From assembly GCA_021199355.1 (NCBI GenBank), contig JAJQIF010000009.1:487792-551791 (forward strand): DNA of 64,000 nt. Direction: 5' to 3'. Position numbers and translations under genes: made by a program. This DNA comes from Oscillospiraceae bacterium (GTDB lineage: Bacteria; Bacillota; Clostridia; Oscillospirales; Ruminococcaceae). Below, in pieces: positions 30,448 to 38,925 of the stretch. Every line of letters starts with the position of its first letter. Positions within the stretch are counted from its first letter, which is position 1. The notes beneath the pieces were generated by a model. It worked only from the letters and a program-made list of their open reading frames with translations, ran no database searches and had not been told where the DNA came from.

Positions 30448-31686
30448 ATGTCTCAGATTGAAATCCTTTCTCCTGCAGGAGATGAAGAGCGACTCGACGC
30501 GGCGCTACTTTTCGGCGCAAACGCTGTGTATCTTGCGGGAAAGAGCTATGGCATGCGAGGTTCGCCGGCTAACTTCACACTTGAACAGTTGAAATCTGCC
30601 TGCGATAAGGCTCACGCTCTTGGGAAGAAAGTTTACCTCACCGTAAATATTCTTCCCAACAACTCCGAAGCAGATATGCTCGAGGGCTATATTAAAGAGG
30701 CATATGCCTGCGGAATAGATGCCGCAATAGTGAGTGATATAGGCTCGTTTGCTCTGATAAGAAAAGCTGTTCCCGATTTGGCTCTTCACGTTTCGACTCA
30801 AGCAGGAGTTGTGAATTACCTCACAGCAAGAACGTTTTACGATATGGGAGCAAAGCGGGTTGTCCTCGCAAGGGAGCTTTCGATTGACGAAATTGCCGAA
30901 ATCAGAGCTAAAACTCCGAGCGATCTGGAAATAGAATGCTTCGTTCACGGTGCGATGTGCGTCTCATTCTCGGGTAGATGCCTCCTGTCACAGTATCTGA
31001 CAGGCAGAAACGCAAACAGAGGCGAATGTGCTCAGCCTTGCCGTTGGAGCTACAGTCTCGTCGAAGAAACCAGACCCAATGAGTACTATGCGATTTCGGA
31101 AGATGAGAAGGGCAGTTATATTCTTAACGCCAAAGATCTCTGCATGATTGAGCACCTTGACAAGCTTGCGAAAGCCGGGGTTACAAGCTTCAAAATTGAA
31201 GGCAGAGCAAAATCGGCGTACTACGTTTCGGTTGTAACCAATGCTTATAAAAAAGCAAAAGAGATACTTCTTGAGAATCCCGATGTTTATCAGCTTCCCG
31301 AATGGATTAAGGAAGAAGTCTTCAAGGTCTCTCACCGCAAATACTGCACCGGATTCTACTTTGGTCATCCTAATGACTGCCAGTATTATCCCACAAGCGG
31401 GTATGAGCGGGTTTGCGATATTGTAGCGGTTGTCGAAAGCTACGACAATGGAATGCTCAAATGCTCGCAAAGAAACAGATTCTTTGAGGGCGACAATCTG
31501 GAGCTTCTCATTCCGGACAGCGAGCCGATAAAGTTCACCGCAAACGAGATTTACGACGAGCTTGGCGAACGTGTTCAGAACGCCAACAAAGCAACGATGA
31601 AGCTTTCAATCCCGTTTGAACATAAAGTTCCCGCCGGTTCCATAATAAGAAAAGAAATCACAAACGACCGTGCAGAAAAGATATAA
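30448..31686 (+). CDS. U32 family peptidase
   Basis: EILSPAGDEERLDAALLFGANAVYLAG; ECFVHGAMCVSFSGRCLLSQYLTGRNANRGECAQPCRW signature. Confidence 0.95.
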   Translation: MSQIEILSPAGDEERLDAALLFGANAVYLAGKSYGMRGSPANFTLEQLKSACDKAHALGKKVYLTVNILPNNSEADMLEGYIKEAYACGIDAAIVSDIGSFALIRKAVPDLALHVSTQAGVVNYLTARTFYDMGAKRVVLARELSIDEIAEIRAKTPSDLEIECFVHGAMCVSFSGRCLLSQYLTGRNANRGECAQPCRWSYSLVEETRPNEYYAISEDEKGSYILNAKDLCMIEHLDKLAKAGVTSFKIEGRAKSAYYVSVVTNAYKKAKEILLENPDVYQLPEWIKEEVFKVSHRKYCTGFYFGHPNDCQYYPTSGYERVCDIVAVVESYDNGMLKCSQRNRFFEGDNLELLIPDSEPIKFTANEIYDELGERVQNANKATMKLSIPFEHKVPAGSIIRKEITNDRAEKI

Positions 31687-31709
31687 ATTAATATAAGGGT
31701 GTGTGTTTC

Positions 31710-32681
31710 ATGATTGATTCCAATTTCTATCCGCTGATACTAAAAGCTCCTCTCAAGGACTACCTTTGGGGCGGAACAAGACTTAAAACCGCTTTTGGCT
31801 TTGAAAGTGAACTTTCAAAGGTTGCAGAGGCGTGGGTCGTTTCCTGCCATAAGGACGGACCGAGCATCGTTTCAAACGGCTCTTTAAAGGGAAAAACTCT
31901 TGAAGAAGCTATAGAGATACTGGGTGCAGATGCTCTCGGTGACGCCTGCAAAGACTTTGACAGATTTCCGATTCTCGTCAAGCTCATTGACGCCAAGGAC
32001 AGGCTCTCAATTCAGGTTCACCCGAGTGACGAATACGCAAGAGCCAACGAAGGCGACAACGGCAAAACCGAGATGTGGTATGTTATCGACTGCGACGAAG
32101 GCGCACAGCTTATCTATGGCTTCAAACACAGCATTGGAAAAGAAGAGTTCAAAGAGAGAATCGAGTCAAATACGCTTGATGACGTTCTGAACTATGTGGA
32201 TGTCCACAAGGGCGATATTTTCTTCATTCCTTCCGGAACTGTTCACGCAATAGGGAAGGGAATACTCATTGCGGAGATTCAGCAAAATTCAAACGTTACC
32301 TACCGTGTATCCGATTACGGAAGACTCGGAGCCGATGGCAAGCCAAGAGAGCTACATGTTGATAAGGCTATTGCTGTATCCGACACGAATCCTCCGCTGG
32401 ACCTCTATGGAAATGTAGGAAAGGTCACTGTTTATGAAAACGCTACCGTTCGCAATCTTGCAAAGTGTAAGTACTTCGATGCTAAACTTATAAATCTGGA
32501 TGGTAGCTATGAAATAAAGAACACAGAAAGCTTTGTCTCGCTTGTCGTAATTGATGGTGAAGCCGAACTCAGATCAGAGCAGGGAAGCTATAATCTCAAA
32601 AAAGGCGAAAGTGTGTTTGTTCCGTGCGGAATTGAATTCACCCTCAAAGGCACCGCTCAGATTCTTTCAGCATCCGTCTGA
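31710..32681 (+). CDS. manA: Mannose-6-phosphate isomerase, class I
   Basis: PLKDYLWGGTRL, LSIQVHPSDEYA, IPSGTVHAIGKGILIAEIQQNSN; ATG at 31710. Confidence 0.93.
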   Translation: MIDSNFYPLILKAPLKDYLWGGTRLKTAFGFESELSKVAEAWVVSCHKDGPSIVSNGSLKGKTLEEAIEILGADALGDACKDFDRFPILVKLIDAKDRLSIQVHPSDEYARANEGDNGKTEMWYVIDCDEGAQLIYGFKHSIGKEEFKERIESNTLDDVLNYVDVHKGDIFFIPSGTVHAIGKGILIAEIQQNSNVTYRVSDYGRLGADGKPRELHVDKAIAVSDTNPPLDLYGNVGKVTVYENATVRNLAKCKYFDAKLINLDGSYEIKNTESFVSLVVIDGEAELRSEQGSYNLKKGESVFVPCGIEFTLKGTAQILSASV

Positions 32682-32760
32682 ATTTTAATTTCAAATTTGT
32701 AACCCGAATAAGCTGTTTTCCATACTATGCTAAAAGTAAAAGTAATGGAGGCACAGCTTT

Positions 32761-33855
32761 ATGGCTAATACTGAATGTAATATCGACTTCAAAAAGACGT
32801 ATTTCATGGGTTACTCGACCCCCACCGGTTTTGTAACTCATCTGAAAGATGATATCGAATCGGGAGAATTCACTACTTACATCATCAAAGGCGGGCCCGG
32901 AACGGGAAAGTCTTCGCTGATGAAAAAAATCGCTTCGGAGGTTTCCGAGTTGGATGAACCTGAAATTTACTATTGCTCATCCGACCCGAATTCTCTCGAT
33001 GCGGTTTTGTTTGATAACTTGAATATTATAATCGCAGACGGGACGGCTCCTCATGTTATCGAACCGACATATCCCGGTGCACGAGAAGTTCTGGTCGATC
33101 TCGGCGAATGCTGGAATCTCGAATCACTGTCATCAAATAAAGACGGAATTATCGACTCGACCAACAGAAATCAGAAATATCACGCGCTTGCCAAGAAATA
33201 TCTCAGTGCGATAATATCCGTAAACGAAGATATTATGTTTGTCGGCGACTCAGCATTGGACAGCTCAAAACTGGACGCATATCTTGAGCGCCTGTGCACA
33301 AGACTTCTTCCGAAGAAGAAAGCTTTCGAAGGCGAAGGCAAAATAAAATTCAGACAGATGACGTCGTTTACTCCCGAAGGCGTGAAGACTTTTACCAATC
33401 TGTTTGAACACCTGAATGTATATAAAATTGAAGACGACTGCTTTGCGGTGACCGATAAGCTTCTGAAACAGCTTGCGCAATATGCTAAGAATAACGGATA
33501 TGAAGTTCTGATAAGTAAAAACGTATTCCTGTCTGGAAGCGTATATCAGCACATAATTATCCCAGAGATAGAAACCGCTTTTGTATCAGGAAATTCATGC
33601 GACTCCCTCAGTGGCACCAAGATTAATTCAATGAGATTCTATGACAAAGACATCTTAAGAGATAAGCACAAAAGGCTTATGTTTGACGAAGGCATTGTGA
33701 AAGAACTCACGGATGAAATGATTTCTGCTCTTAAAACAGCCAAAGAAATTCACGACGAACTCGAAAGCTACTATATCAAGGCTATGGACTTTGAACAAGT
33801 CAATCTGACTTGCGAAAGACTCATAGAAAGAATCAGGATGAGCGCAGAAAATTGA
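32761..33855 (+). CDS. P-loop ATPase, PRK06851-like single-domain form, unknown function
   Basis: YFMGYSTPTGFVTHLKDDIE...TYIIKGGPGTGKSSLMKKIASE; one Walker A only. Confidence 0.7.
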   Translation: MANTECNIDFKKTYFMGYSTPTGFVTHLKDDIESGEFTTYIIKGGPGTGKSSLMKKIASEVSELDEPEIYYCSSDPNSLDAVLFDNLNIIIADGTAPHVIEPTYPGAREVLVDLGECWNLESLSSNKDGIIDSTNRNQKYHALAKKYLSAIISVNEDIMFVGDSALDSSKLDAYLERLCTRLLPKKKAFEGEGKIKFRQMTSFTPEGVKTFTNLFEHLNVYKIEDDCFAVTDKLLKQLAQYAKNNGYEVLISKNVFLSGSVYQHIIIPEIETAFVSGNSCDSLSGTKINSMRFYDKDILRDKHKRLMFDEGIVKELTDEMISALKTAKEIHDELESYYIKAMDFEQVNLTCERLIERIRMSAEN

Positions 33856-33921
33856 AATCCTCAAAAGAAGAAAACTGTGCAAATTTACAGCAAAATATCC
33901 CACTTCTTTCACAATACGATA

Positions 33922-33988
33922 CTTGATTTTTACAAGACATTAAGGTATAATAAAATCAAGGCGATTTGCCAGACTTGATTGAATCAAG
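33922..33988 (+). promoter_or_regulatory. Promoter and putative operator array upstream of Gly-rich small protein
   Basis: TTGATT(33923-33928)-N17-TATAAT(33946-33951); half-sites CTTGATT at 33922 and 33974, AATCAAG at 33954 and 33982; the last pair is a perfect 7-1-7 dyad (33974-33988). Confidence 0.65.
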
Positions 33989-34014
33989 CACTATGTAAGA
34001 AAGGAGTGATCGGA

Positions 34015-34263
34015 ATGCCCGGACCAGGTGGACCCGGTGGCGGTCGTGGACCCGGCGGTCCCGGTGGCGGCTTCGGAGGCGGACCAAGAGGCGGCGGAAT
34101 GGGACCGAGAGGTGGCATGATGCCCCCGCCGAGAAGAAGACCAATGAGACGTGGCTGTGGCGGTAGCTGTTGCATGCCCTATGTCATGAGCGTTGTCGGT
34201 GCGATTTCCGCTCTTACGTTAGGTACAGTAGGCGTCAGATCAGCAGGGAAGAAGAAGCAATAA
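34015..34263 (+). CDS. Small Gly/Pro/Arg-rich protein with CGGSCC motif and hydrophobic C-terminus, unknown function
   Basis: SD aaaggag and ATG at 34015; own promoter and terminator; MPGPGGPGGGRGPGGPGGGFGGGPRGGGMGPRGGMMPPPRRRPMRRGCGGSCCMPYVMSVVGAISALTLGTVGVRSAGKKKQ. Confidence 0.75.
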   Translation: MPGPGGPGGGRGPGGPGGGFGGGPRGGGMGPRGGMMPPPRRRPMRRGCGGSCCMPYVMSVVGAISALTLGTVGVRSAGKKKQ

Positions 34264-34281
34264 TCCTGCTTTAACTACCAA

Positions 34282-34315
34282 AAAAATCCTCAAGCATTTA
34301 GACTTGAGGATTTTT
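34282..34315. terminator. Intrinsic terminator (bidirectional)
   Basis: aaaaatcctcaag-catttaga-cttgaggattttt perfect 13-bp stem. Confidence 0.88.
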
Positions 34316-34345
34316 CATGCCTTGCAATATTATAACTAAAGATAA

Positions 34346-35407
34346 TTAATTATCAGTAGGGGAGTTCTCCGAATCATCTTCCGACTTCTCAGACGGCTTC
34401 CCTGCGTTACCATTCGCCTTCATATCTGCAAGAGGGGAGCTTTCAACAGCCGTTTTTCTGTCCTTATTCGATAAGTGGGTGTAGATTTCGGTTGTAGCAA
34501 CGCTGACATGTCCCAAAACGTCCTTCAAAACTATCGGGTCAACATCGCCGTATTCATACATCAGAGTTGCAGCGGTATGTCTTAGCTTATGTGGAGAAAT
34601 TCCAAGGTTTCCGAGACCGGCTATTTCAAGTTGGTCCTCAACAATTCGCTGAATCCTACGATTTGAAAGCCGCCGATGGTCATGATATGACGACAAAAAG
34701 ATGGCATCAGGATCCACCAAAGATTTTGGTCTGACCTCCAAATAAGCGTTCAATGCCGAAATACAGGCATCATTCAGATAAACAATCCGTTCCTTCCGAC
34801 CTTTTCCGAAAACCCTGAGTGTTCTTGCGCTTTCGCTGTAATCATCAATATCCAATCCGGCAAGCTCGCTGAGTCGCAAGCCACAATTAAGAAATATAGT
34901 TAATATACAATAATCACGGAGGTAATTCTCGCTCTTTACATCATCCAAAAGTTCTTTGCTTTGGTCAAGCTCAAGATACTTAGGAAGCGTCTTTTCCGGT
35001 CTCGGAAGCTCCAGCTTGTCAAGAGGATTTGTATCGAGCCTATATATCTCCGGAGATCTATACGAAGCTAAGAAATCATAAAATCTACGCAGAGACGACG
35101 TTTTTCTGGCACGAGTTTTATTTGAGTTATTGCGCTCATTTATAAGATAGTTCATGTACTCGTAAGCATCCATCAACGTAAATTCTTTGACATAAGAAAA
35201 AGGAACGTTCTTAATTGGAATTTTCTCAAAAGGAGTTTCTTCGAGATTGACATCACTGTGTTTGACCGCAACCAAATATCTTAGAAAAGTACGGATATCA
35301 ACATAATAGGCTTCAACGGTTCTATCGGTACGACCGACAACGGAACCGGCATATGTAAGATAGCCGCTGAGATACGCAGGGCAATCTTTTCTGTATTCTT
35401 CACGCAT
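34346..35407 (-). CDS. Tyrosine recombinase, XerC/XerD-like (start corrected)
   Basis: Catalytic motifs: LNCGLRLSELAGL, SPHKLRHTAATLMYEYG, LGHVSVATTEIYTH. ORF-track start 35461 extends into a hairpin-rich leader. Confidence 0.92.
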   Translation of the reverse strand: MREEYRKDCPAYLSGYLTYAGSVVGRTDRTVEAYYVDIRTFLRYLVAVKHSDVNLEETPFEKIPIKNVPFSYVKEFTLMDAYEYMNYLINERNNSNKTRARKTSSLRRFYDFLASYRSPEIYRLDTNPLDKLELPRPEKTLPKYLELDQSKELLDDVKSENYLRDYCILTIFLNCGLRLSELAGLDIDDYSESARTLRVFGKGRKERIVYLNDACISALNAYLEVRPKSLVDPDAIFLSSYHDHRRLSNRRIQRIVEDQLEIAGLGNLGISPHKLRHTAATLMYEYGDVDPIVLKDVLGHVSVATTEIYTHLSNKDRKTAVESSPLADMKANGNAGKPSEKSEDDSENSPTDN

Positions 35408-35425
35408 TATAAACACCACACTTAT

Positions 35426-35450
35426 AAAAATCGGCTGAAAAGCCGTTTTT
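35426..35450 (-). terminator. Terminator-like bulged hairpin upstream of xer-like gene
   Basis: aaaaa-t-cggct-gaaa-agccg-ttttt; T-rich on both strands. Confidence 0.5.
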
Positions 35451-35460
35451 CTGTCCCCCA

Positions 35461-35490
35461 ATGTGCGTTAAATTTTGATTTAACGCACAT
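35461..35490. repeat. Perfect 12-6-12 inverted repeat between mutS2 and xer-like gene
   Basis: atgtgcgttaaa-ttttga-tttaacgcacat, no mismatches. Confidence 0.9.
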
Positions 35491-35613
35491 CGGTATATAT
35501 ATTTTATTCTGCACTACTTTACGAATCTATTATTCTCAAAGACACGATATACAAGCCCAAAAAAGCACTTCCCCACATAACATTACCCGTCCATGAAAAC
35601 TAATCACTGATAA

Positions 35614-38007
35614 CTATTTGAGCTCTACAACCGTAACTCCGTCTTCACCTTCGCCGTATACGCCTTTTCTCATGGACTCAACAGATGGATGCTTTCTTAA
35701 GTGATTTCTGACGGCGGTCTTCAAAGCTCCGGTACCTTTACCGTGGATTATCATAACGGTTTTGTTACCGCTCATGATAGCCTTGTCTATAAACGAATCA
35801 AGCTCATAGAGTCCCTCATCTACCGTATAGCCTCTGATATCAAGCTCGGTCTCGGCTTTTCTCGTTGCACGGCTCTCGGTTGAATTAGATACGCTTCCCT
35901 GTTGCTTTCTCTTTATTGATTTATTATCGAAAGTAACTTCTTTTTTGGCAAGTCTCAGAAGTGAAACATGAACTTTTGTTTTCATGATTCCCATCTGGAC
36001 AACGCAGTTGCCGGAAGCGTCAGGAAGCGACATGAGAATCCCTGTTTTGTTACCATCTCTTATGATAACATCGTCGCCCTTCTTGAACGGTCTCGGCGGA
36101 ACATAATCCTCATCCGAAAGCTCACCAAGCTTTGAAGCCTCGTTATACATGCTGTCGATTTCGGACTTATACTTCTGTCTCTCCTGCTGAACTCTCTGAG
36201 AGAAATCCTCTTTATCTTTCGACTTTTTAATATCCTCGAGCTCATTCATAAGCCTGCGCGACTGCATATTAACCCGTTCAACGAGCTCCCGTGCCTCTTT
36301 TTTGACCTTGAGCAGTTCTTTATCTTTTTCAGATTGATACTTCTCATGTTCGCTCTTAAGCTCGTCACGAAGTGTCTGCACTTCCCTTTCGTATTTTTCG
36401 GCAAGCGCCGCCTTCTCCTCGTAATCCTGACGAGCGGCTTCAAGTCGTTCGATAGTATCCTCGAATTTCTGAGCCTCTGCGGACATAAGTCCTTCGGCAC
36501 GGGAAATAATCCCATCATCAATTCCCAATCGTTTGGAAATCGCGAAGGCGTTAGATTTGCCGGGAGATCCGATTATAAGTCTATAAGTGGGTTGCAAGGT
36601 CTTGATGTCAAACTCACAAGAAGCGTTCTCAACGCCCTCGGTTTCGAGGGCATACATTTTAAGCTCCTGATAGTGAGTTGTGGTGACAAGCTTCGCCCCG
36701 GTCATCTTGATTCTCTCGATAATAGCGACCGCCAGCGCCGCACCTTCGACAGGGTCTGTTCCAGAACCGAGCTCATCAATAAGCACTAATGAACTGTAGC
36801 TGACTCTGTTCAAAATATCAACAATATCTGTCATGTGGGACGAGAATGTCGAAAGGCTTTCCTCGATAGACTGCTTGTCGCCGATATCAACAAGAACATC
36901 GCTGAAAACGGTTATCTTGCTTCCGTCAGCAACGGGAATCAGAAGTCCGCACATTGTCATAAGCGTCAGAAGCCCGACAGTTTTAAGAATTACAGTCTTA
37001 CCGCCGGTATTCGGTCCTGTGATAATCAAGGCATCGTAACCGTTTCCGATAGCAAAATCAATCGGCACCACCTTATCCTTATCAATAAGTGGATGGCGAG
37101 CTTTCTTAAGAATGACCTCACCGTTATCGGAAATTGTCGGCATAGCGGCTGACATCTTCGCACCCAAATTTGACTTTGCAAAGTACAAGTCAAGCTTTAC
37201 AGCGGCATTATAGTCTGAAATGAGCTGTTCAGCAAAAGCGGCGCAGTCGCTCGAAAGCTCCGCAATGATACTGTGAATCTCGTCCTGCTCCTTGCCTTTA
37301 AGGATTCTTATCTCATTGTTCGCTTCGACAACAGCCATCGGCTCGATGAAATACGTCTGACCGCTTGCAGAGGTGTCGTGGACAAGTCCGGGAATGCTGT
37401 TTTTAGCCTCGGACTTTACCGGCAAGACATATCTGCCGTCACGCATTGTTATAAGATTATCCTGCAAATACGTCTGAGTATCGGCTGACTTAATCATCTT
37501 GTCAAGTGTGTCGCGAATTTTAGAACCGGCTGACAGAATCTTTCTTCTTATCGAAGCAAGCTCGGGGCTTGCGCTATCCGCTATTTCCTCTTCACTGACA
37601 ACCGCATTGGTTATCTTGTAATTAAGCTCTCTGTTAGAGAATAAGCACTCAAAGAGATAATCGAGGCTGAACTCCTCATCGGAAAACTGCTGTCGCCACG
37701 ACAAAAGAATCTCCGTCTGGGAAAGCATCCTCGAAACATCAAGAAGCTCTCTTAAGGAAAGCGTTGCGCCGCTCTGCGCTCTTTTTGCGATAACCGAAAT
37801 GTCAGGAAATCTGATAAAATTAGGACTTCCGAATCTTACGGAGGCGTTGAAAGCGTCAAAGGTCTTTTTGATCTCGGTTTGGACAGTTTCCAAATCGTTC
37901 GACGGCTCAATCTCAAGTGCCATATTCTTTGAAGCATCATTTGAGCATTCATCCGACAGCATCTCGAGAATTTTATGTAATTCAAGTGTTTTATATTCTT
38001 CTCTCAT
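35614..38007 (-). CDS. mutS2: Endonuclease MutS2
   Basis: ITGPNTGGKTVILKTVGLL, DELGSGTDPVEGAALA; C-terminal Smr domain LDIRGYTVDEGLYELDSFID...IIHGKGTGALK. Confidence 0.98.
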   Translation of the reverse strand: MREEYKTLELHKILEMLSDECSNDASKNMALEIEPSNDLETVQTEIKKTFDAFNASVRFGSPNFIRFPDISVIAKRAQSGATLSLRELLDVSRMLSQTEILLSWRQQFSDEEFSLDYLFECLFSNRELNYKITNAVVSEEEIADSASPELASIRRKILSAGSKIRDTLDKMIKSADTQTYLQDNLITMRDGRYVLPVKSEAKNSIPGLVHDTSASGQTYFIEPMAVVEANNEIRILKGKEQDEIHSIIAELSSDCAAFAEQLISDYNAAVKLDLYFAKSNLGAKMSAAMPTISDNGEVILKKARHPLIDKDKVVPIDFAIGNGYDALIITGPNTGGKTVILKTVGLLTLMTMCGLLIPVADGSKITVFSDVLVDIGDKQSIEESLSTFSSHMTDIVDILNRVSYSSLVLIDELGSGTDPVEGAALAVAIIERIKMTGAKLVTTTHYQELKMYALETEGVENASCEFDIKTLQPTYRLIIGSPGKSNAFAISKRLGIDDGIISRAEGLMSAEAQKFEDTIERLEAARQDYEEKAALAEKYEREVQTLRDELKSEHEKYQSEKDKELLKVKKEARELVERVNMQSRRLMNELEDIKKSKDKEDFSQRVQQERQKYKSEIDSMYNEASKLGELSDEDYVPPRPFKKGDDVIIRDGNKTGILMSLPDASGNCVVQMGIMKTKVHVSLLRLAKKEVTFDNKSIKRKQQGSVSNSTESRATRKAETELDIRGYTVDEGLYELDSFIDKAIMSGNKTVMIIHGKGTGALKTAVRNHLRKHPSVESMRKGVYGEGEDGVTVVELK

Positions 38008-38774
38008 TATTTTTCACCCATATTGTCATTTTGAAGGGATTTGTAAAAATCAAGCGTCTGAAAGCTATGCCCGAGCTGAATTTCGGCGTATCTTTCGGTT
38101 ATGTTCGAAAGCACCGGCAGATATTCATCGGGAATTCTGAAGCTGAAAATCTTGTCCTGCTCGGAAAGAGCTATATGCCTGATTGCATGAAGCGTTGTCA
38201 TGTCGACAATCTCGCATATGCTTAAATCACGCTTCCCGCAACAGTTTTCGCAGTAGAGCTTTCCCTCACTCAGATCAAACTGCATCTGTACATCGGAGTA
38301 TTTATAGCACTTGCAACAGCCGATTAAATTCGGCGTCAGTCCGAGCTCGCAAAGAAGCCTCAGTTCAAATACCGACTTGACGAGAGCTTCCCTCTTCTCC
38401 CCTGTTGACAGAAAATGCAGGGCATTCAGCATAAGTCTCAGTACTTCCCCGCTCGGCTGTTCGCTGACGCAGGTATACAGTATCATCTCGCAAAAATAGC
38501 TTGCAAGAGAAAACCGCGAAACGTCAAGCCGAATATCGTAAAACAGCCTTATCGGTTCCGCAGAATTCAGGATATATCCGCCGTTTTTTCCTTCAGAAAA
38601 ACAGAAATTGGCATAGCAAAAGGTCTGCGCAACAGAAGCATTCTTTGCGTTTTGCTTCTTGACGCCCTTGGCGTACACGTCAAGCAAGCCGTTTGAGTCG
38701 GTAAGTATACTCAAAAACTTGTCGTTATCGCCGTACTGTCGCTCTCTTATTACAAGACCCTTCACTGTCAGCAT
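38007..38774 (-). CDS. recO: DNA repair protein RecO
   Basis: N-terminal OB fold (VKGLVIRERQYGDNDKFLSILTDSNGLLDVYAKGVKK); CxxC...CENCC. Confidence 0.94.
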   Translation of the reverse strand: MLTVKGLVIRERQYGDNDKFLSILTDSNGLLDVYAKGVKKQNAKNASVAQTFCYANFCFSEGKNGGYILNSAEPIRLFYDIRLDVSRFSLASYFCEMILYTCVSEQPSGEVLRLMLNALHFLSTGEKREALVKSVFELRLLCELGLTPNLIGCCKCYKYSDVQMQFDLSEGKLYCENCCGKRDLSICEIVDMTTLHAIRHIALSEQDKIFSFRIPDEYLPVLSNITERYAEIQLGHSFQTLDFYKSLQNDNMGEK

Positions 38775-38865
38775 TCTTATTTCCGCCTTGTATCAATTTA
38801 TGTTTATATATCAGATAGTCGGCAATCTTGCCGCTAGAATAAAATATCTGCCAGAGTTTGTCCAT
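38725..38865 (-). CDS. YqzL-like small protein (not in ORF track)
   Basis: 46-aa ORF MDKLWQIFYSSGKIADYLIYKHKLIQGGNKNADSEGSCNKRATVRR with SD aggtgat, between era and recO and overlapping the recO start, as for B. subtilis yqzL. Confidence 0.75.
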   Translation of the reverse strand: MDKLWQIFYSSGKIADYLIYKHKLIQGGNKNADSEGSCNKRATVRR

Positions 38866-38925
38866 ATCATCACCTGCCACTTGTCTTTAGCTTTAGCAGA
38901 CCGGCAGGATTTATGAATGGTAAAA

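Noticed and set aside
34015-34140. Gly-codon-rich repetitive stretch as a possible CRISPR or tandem repeat
   Set aside because: Explained by low-complexity coding sequence; no regular spacer/repeat structure.
33984-34175. Proline-rich antisense ORF opposite the Gly-rich gene
   Set aside because: Pro codons are complementary to Gly codons, so this composition is expected by chance; no SD found.
34346-35407. Xer-like recombinase as a mobile-element integrase
   Set aside because: Flanked by housekeeping genes with no attachment-site repeats, tRNA, excisionase or cargo; housekeeping Xer is more likely.
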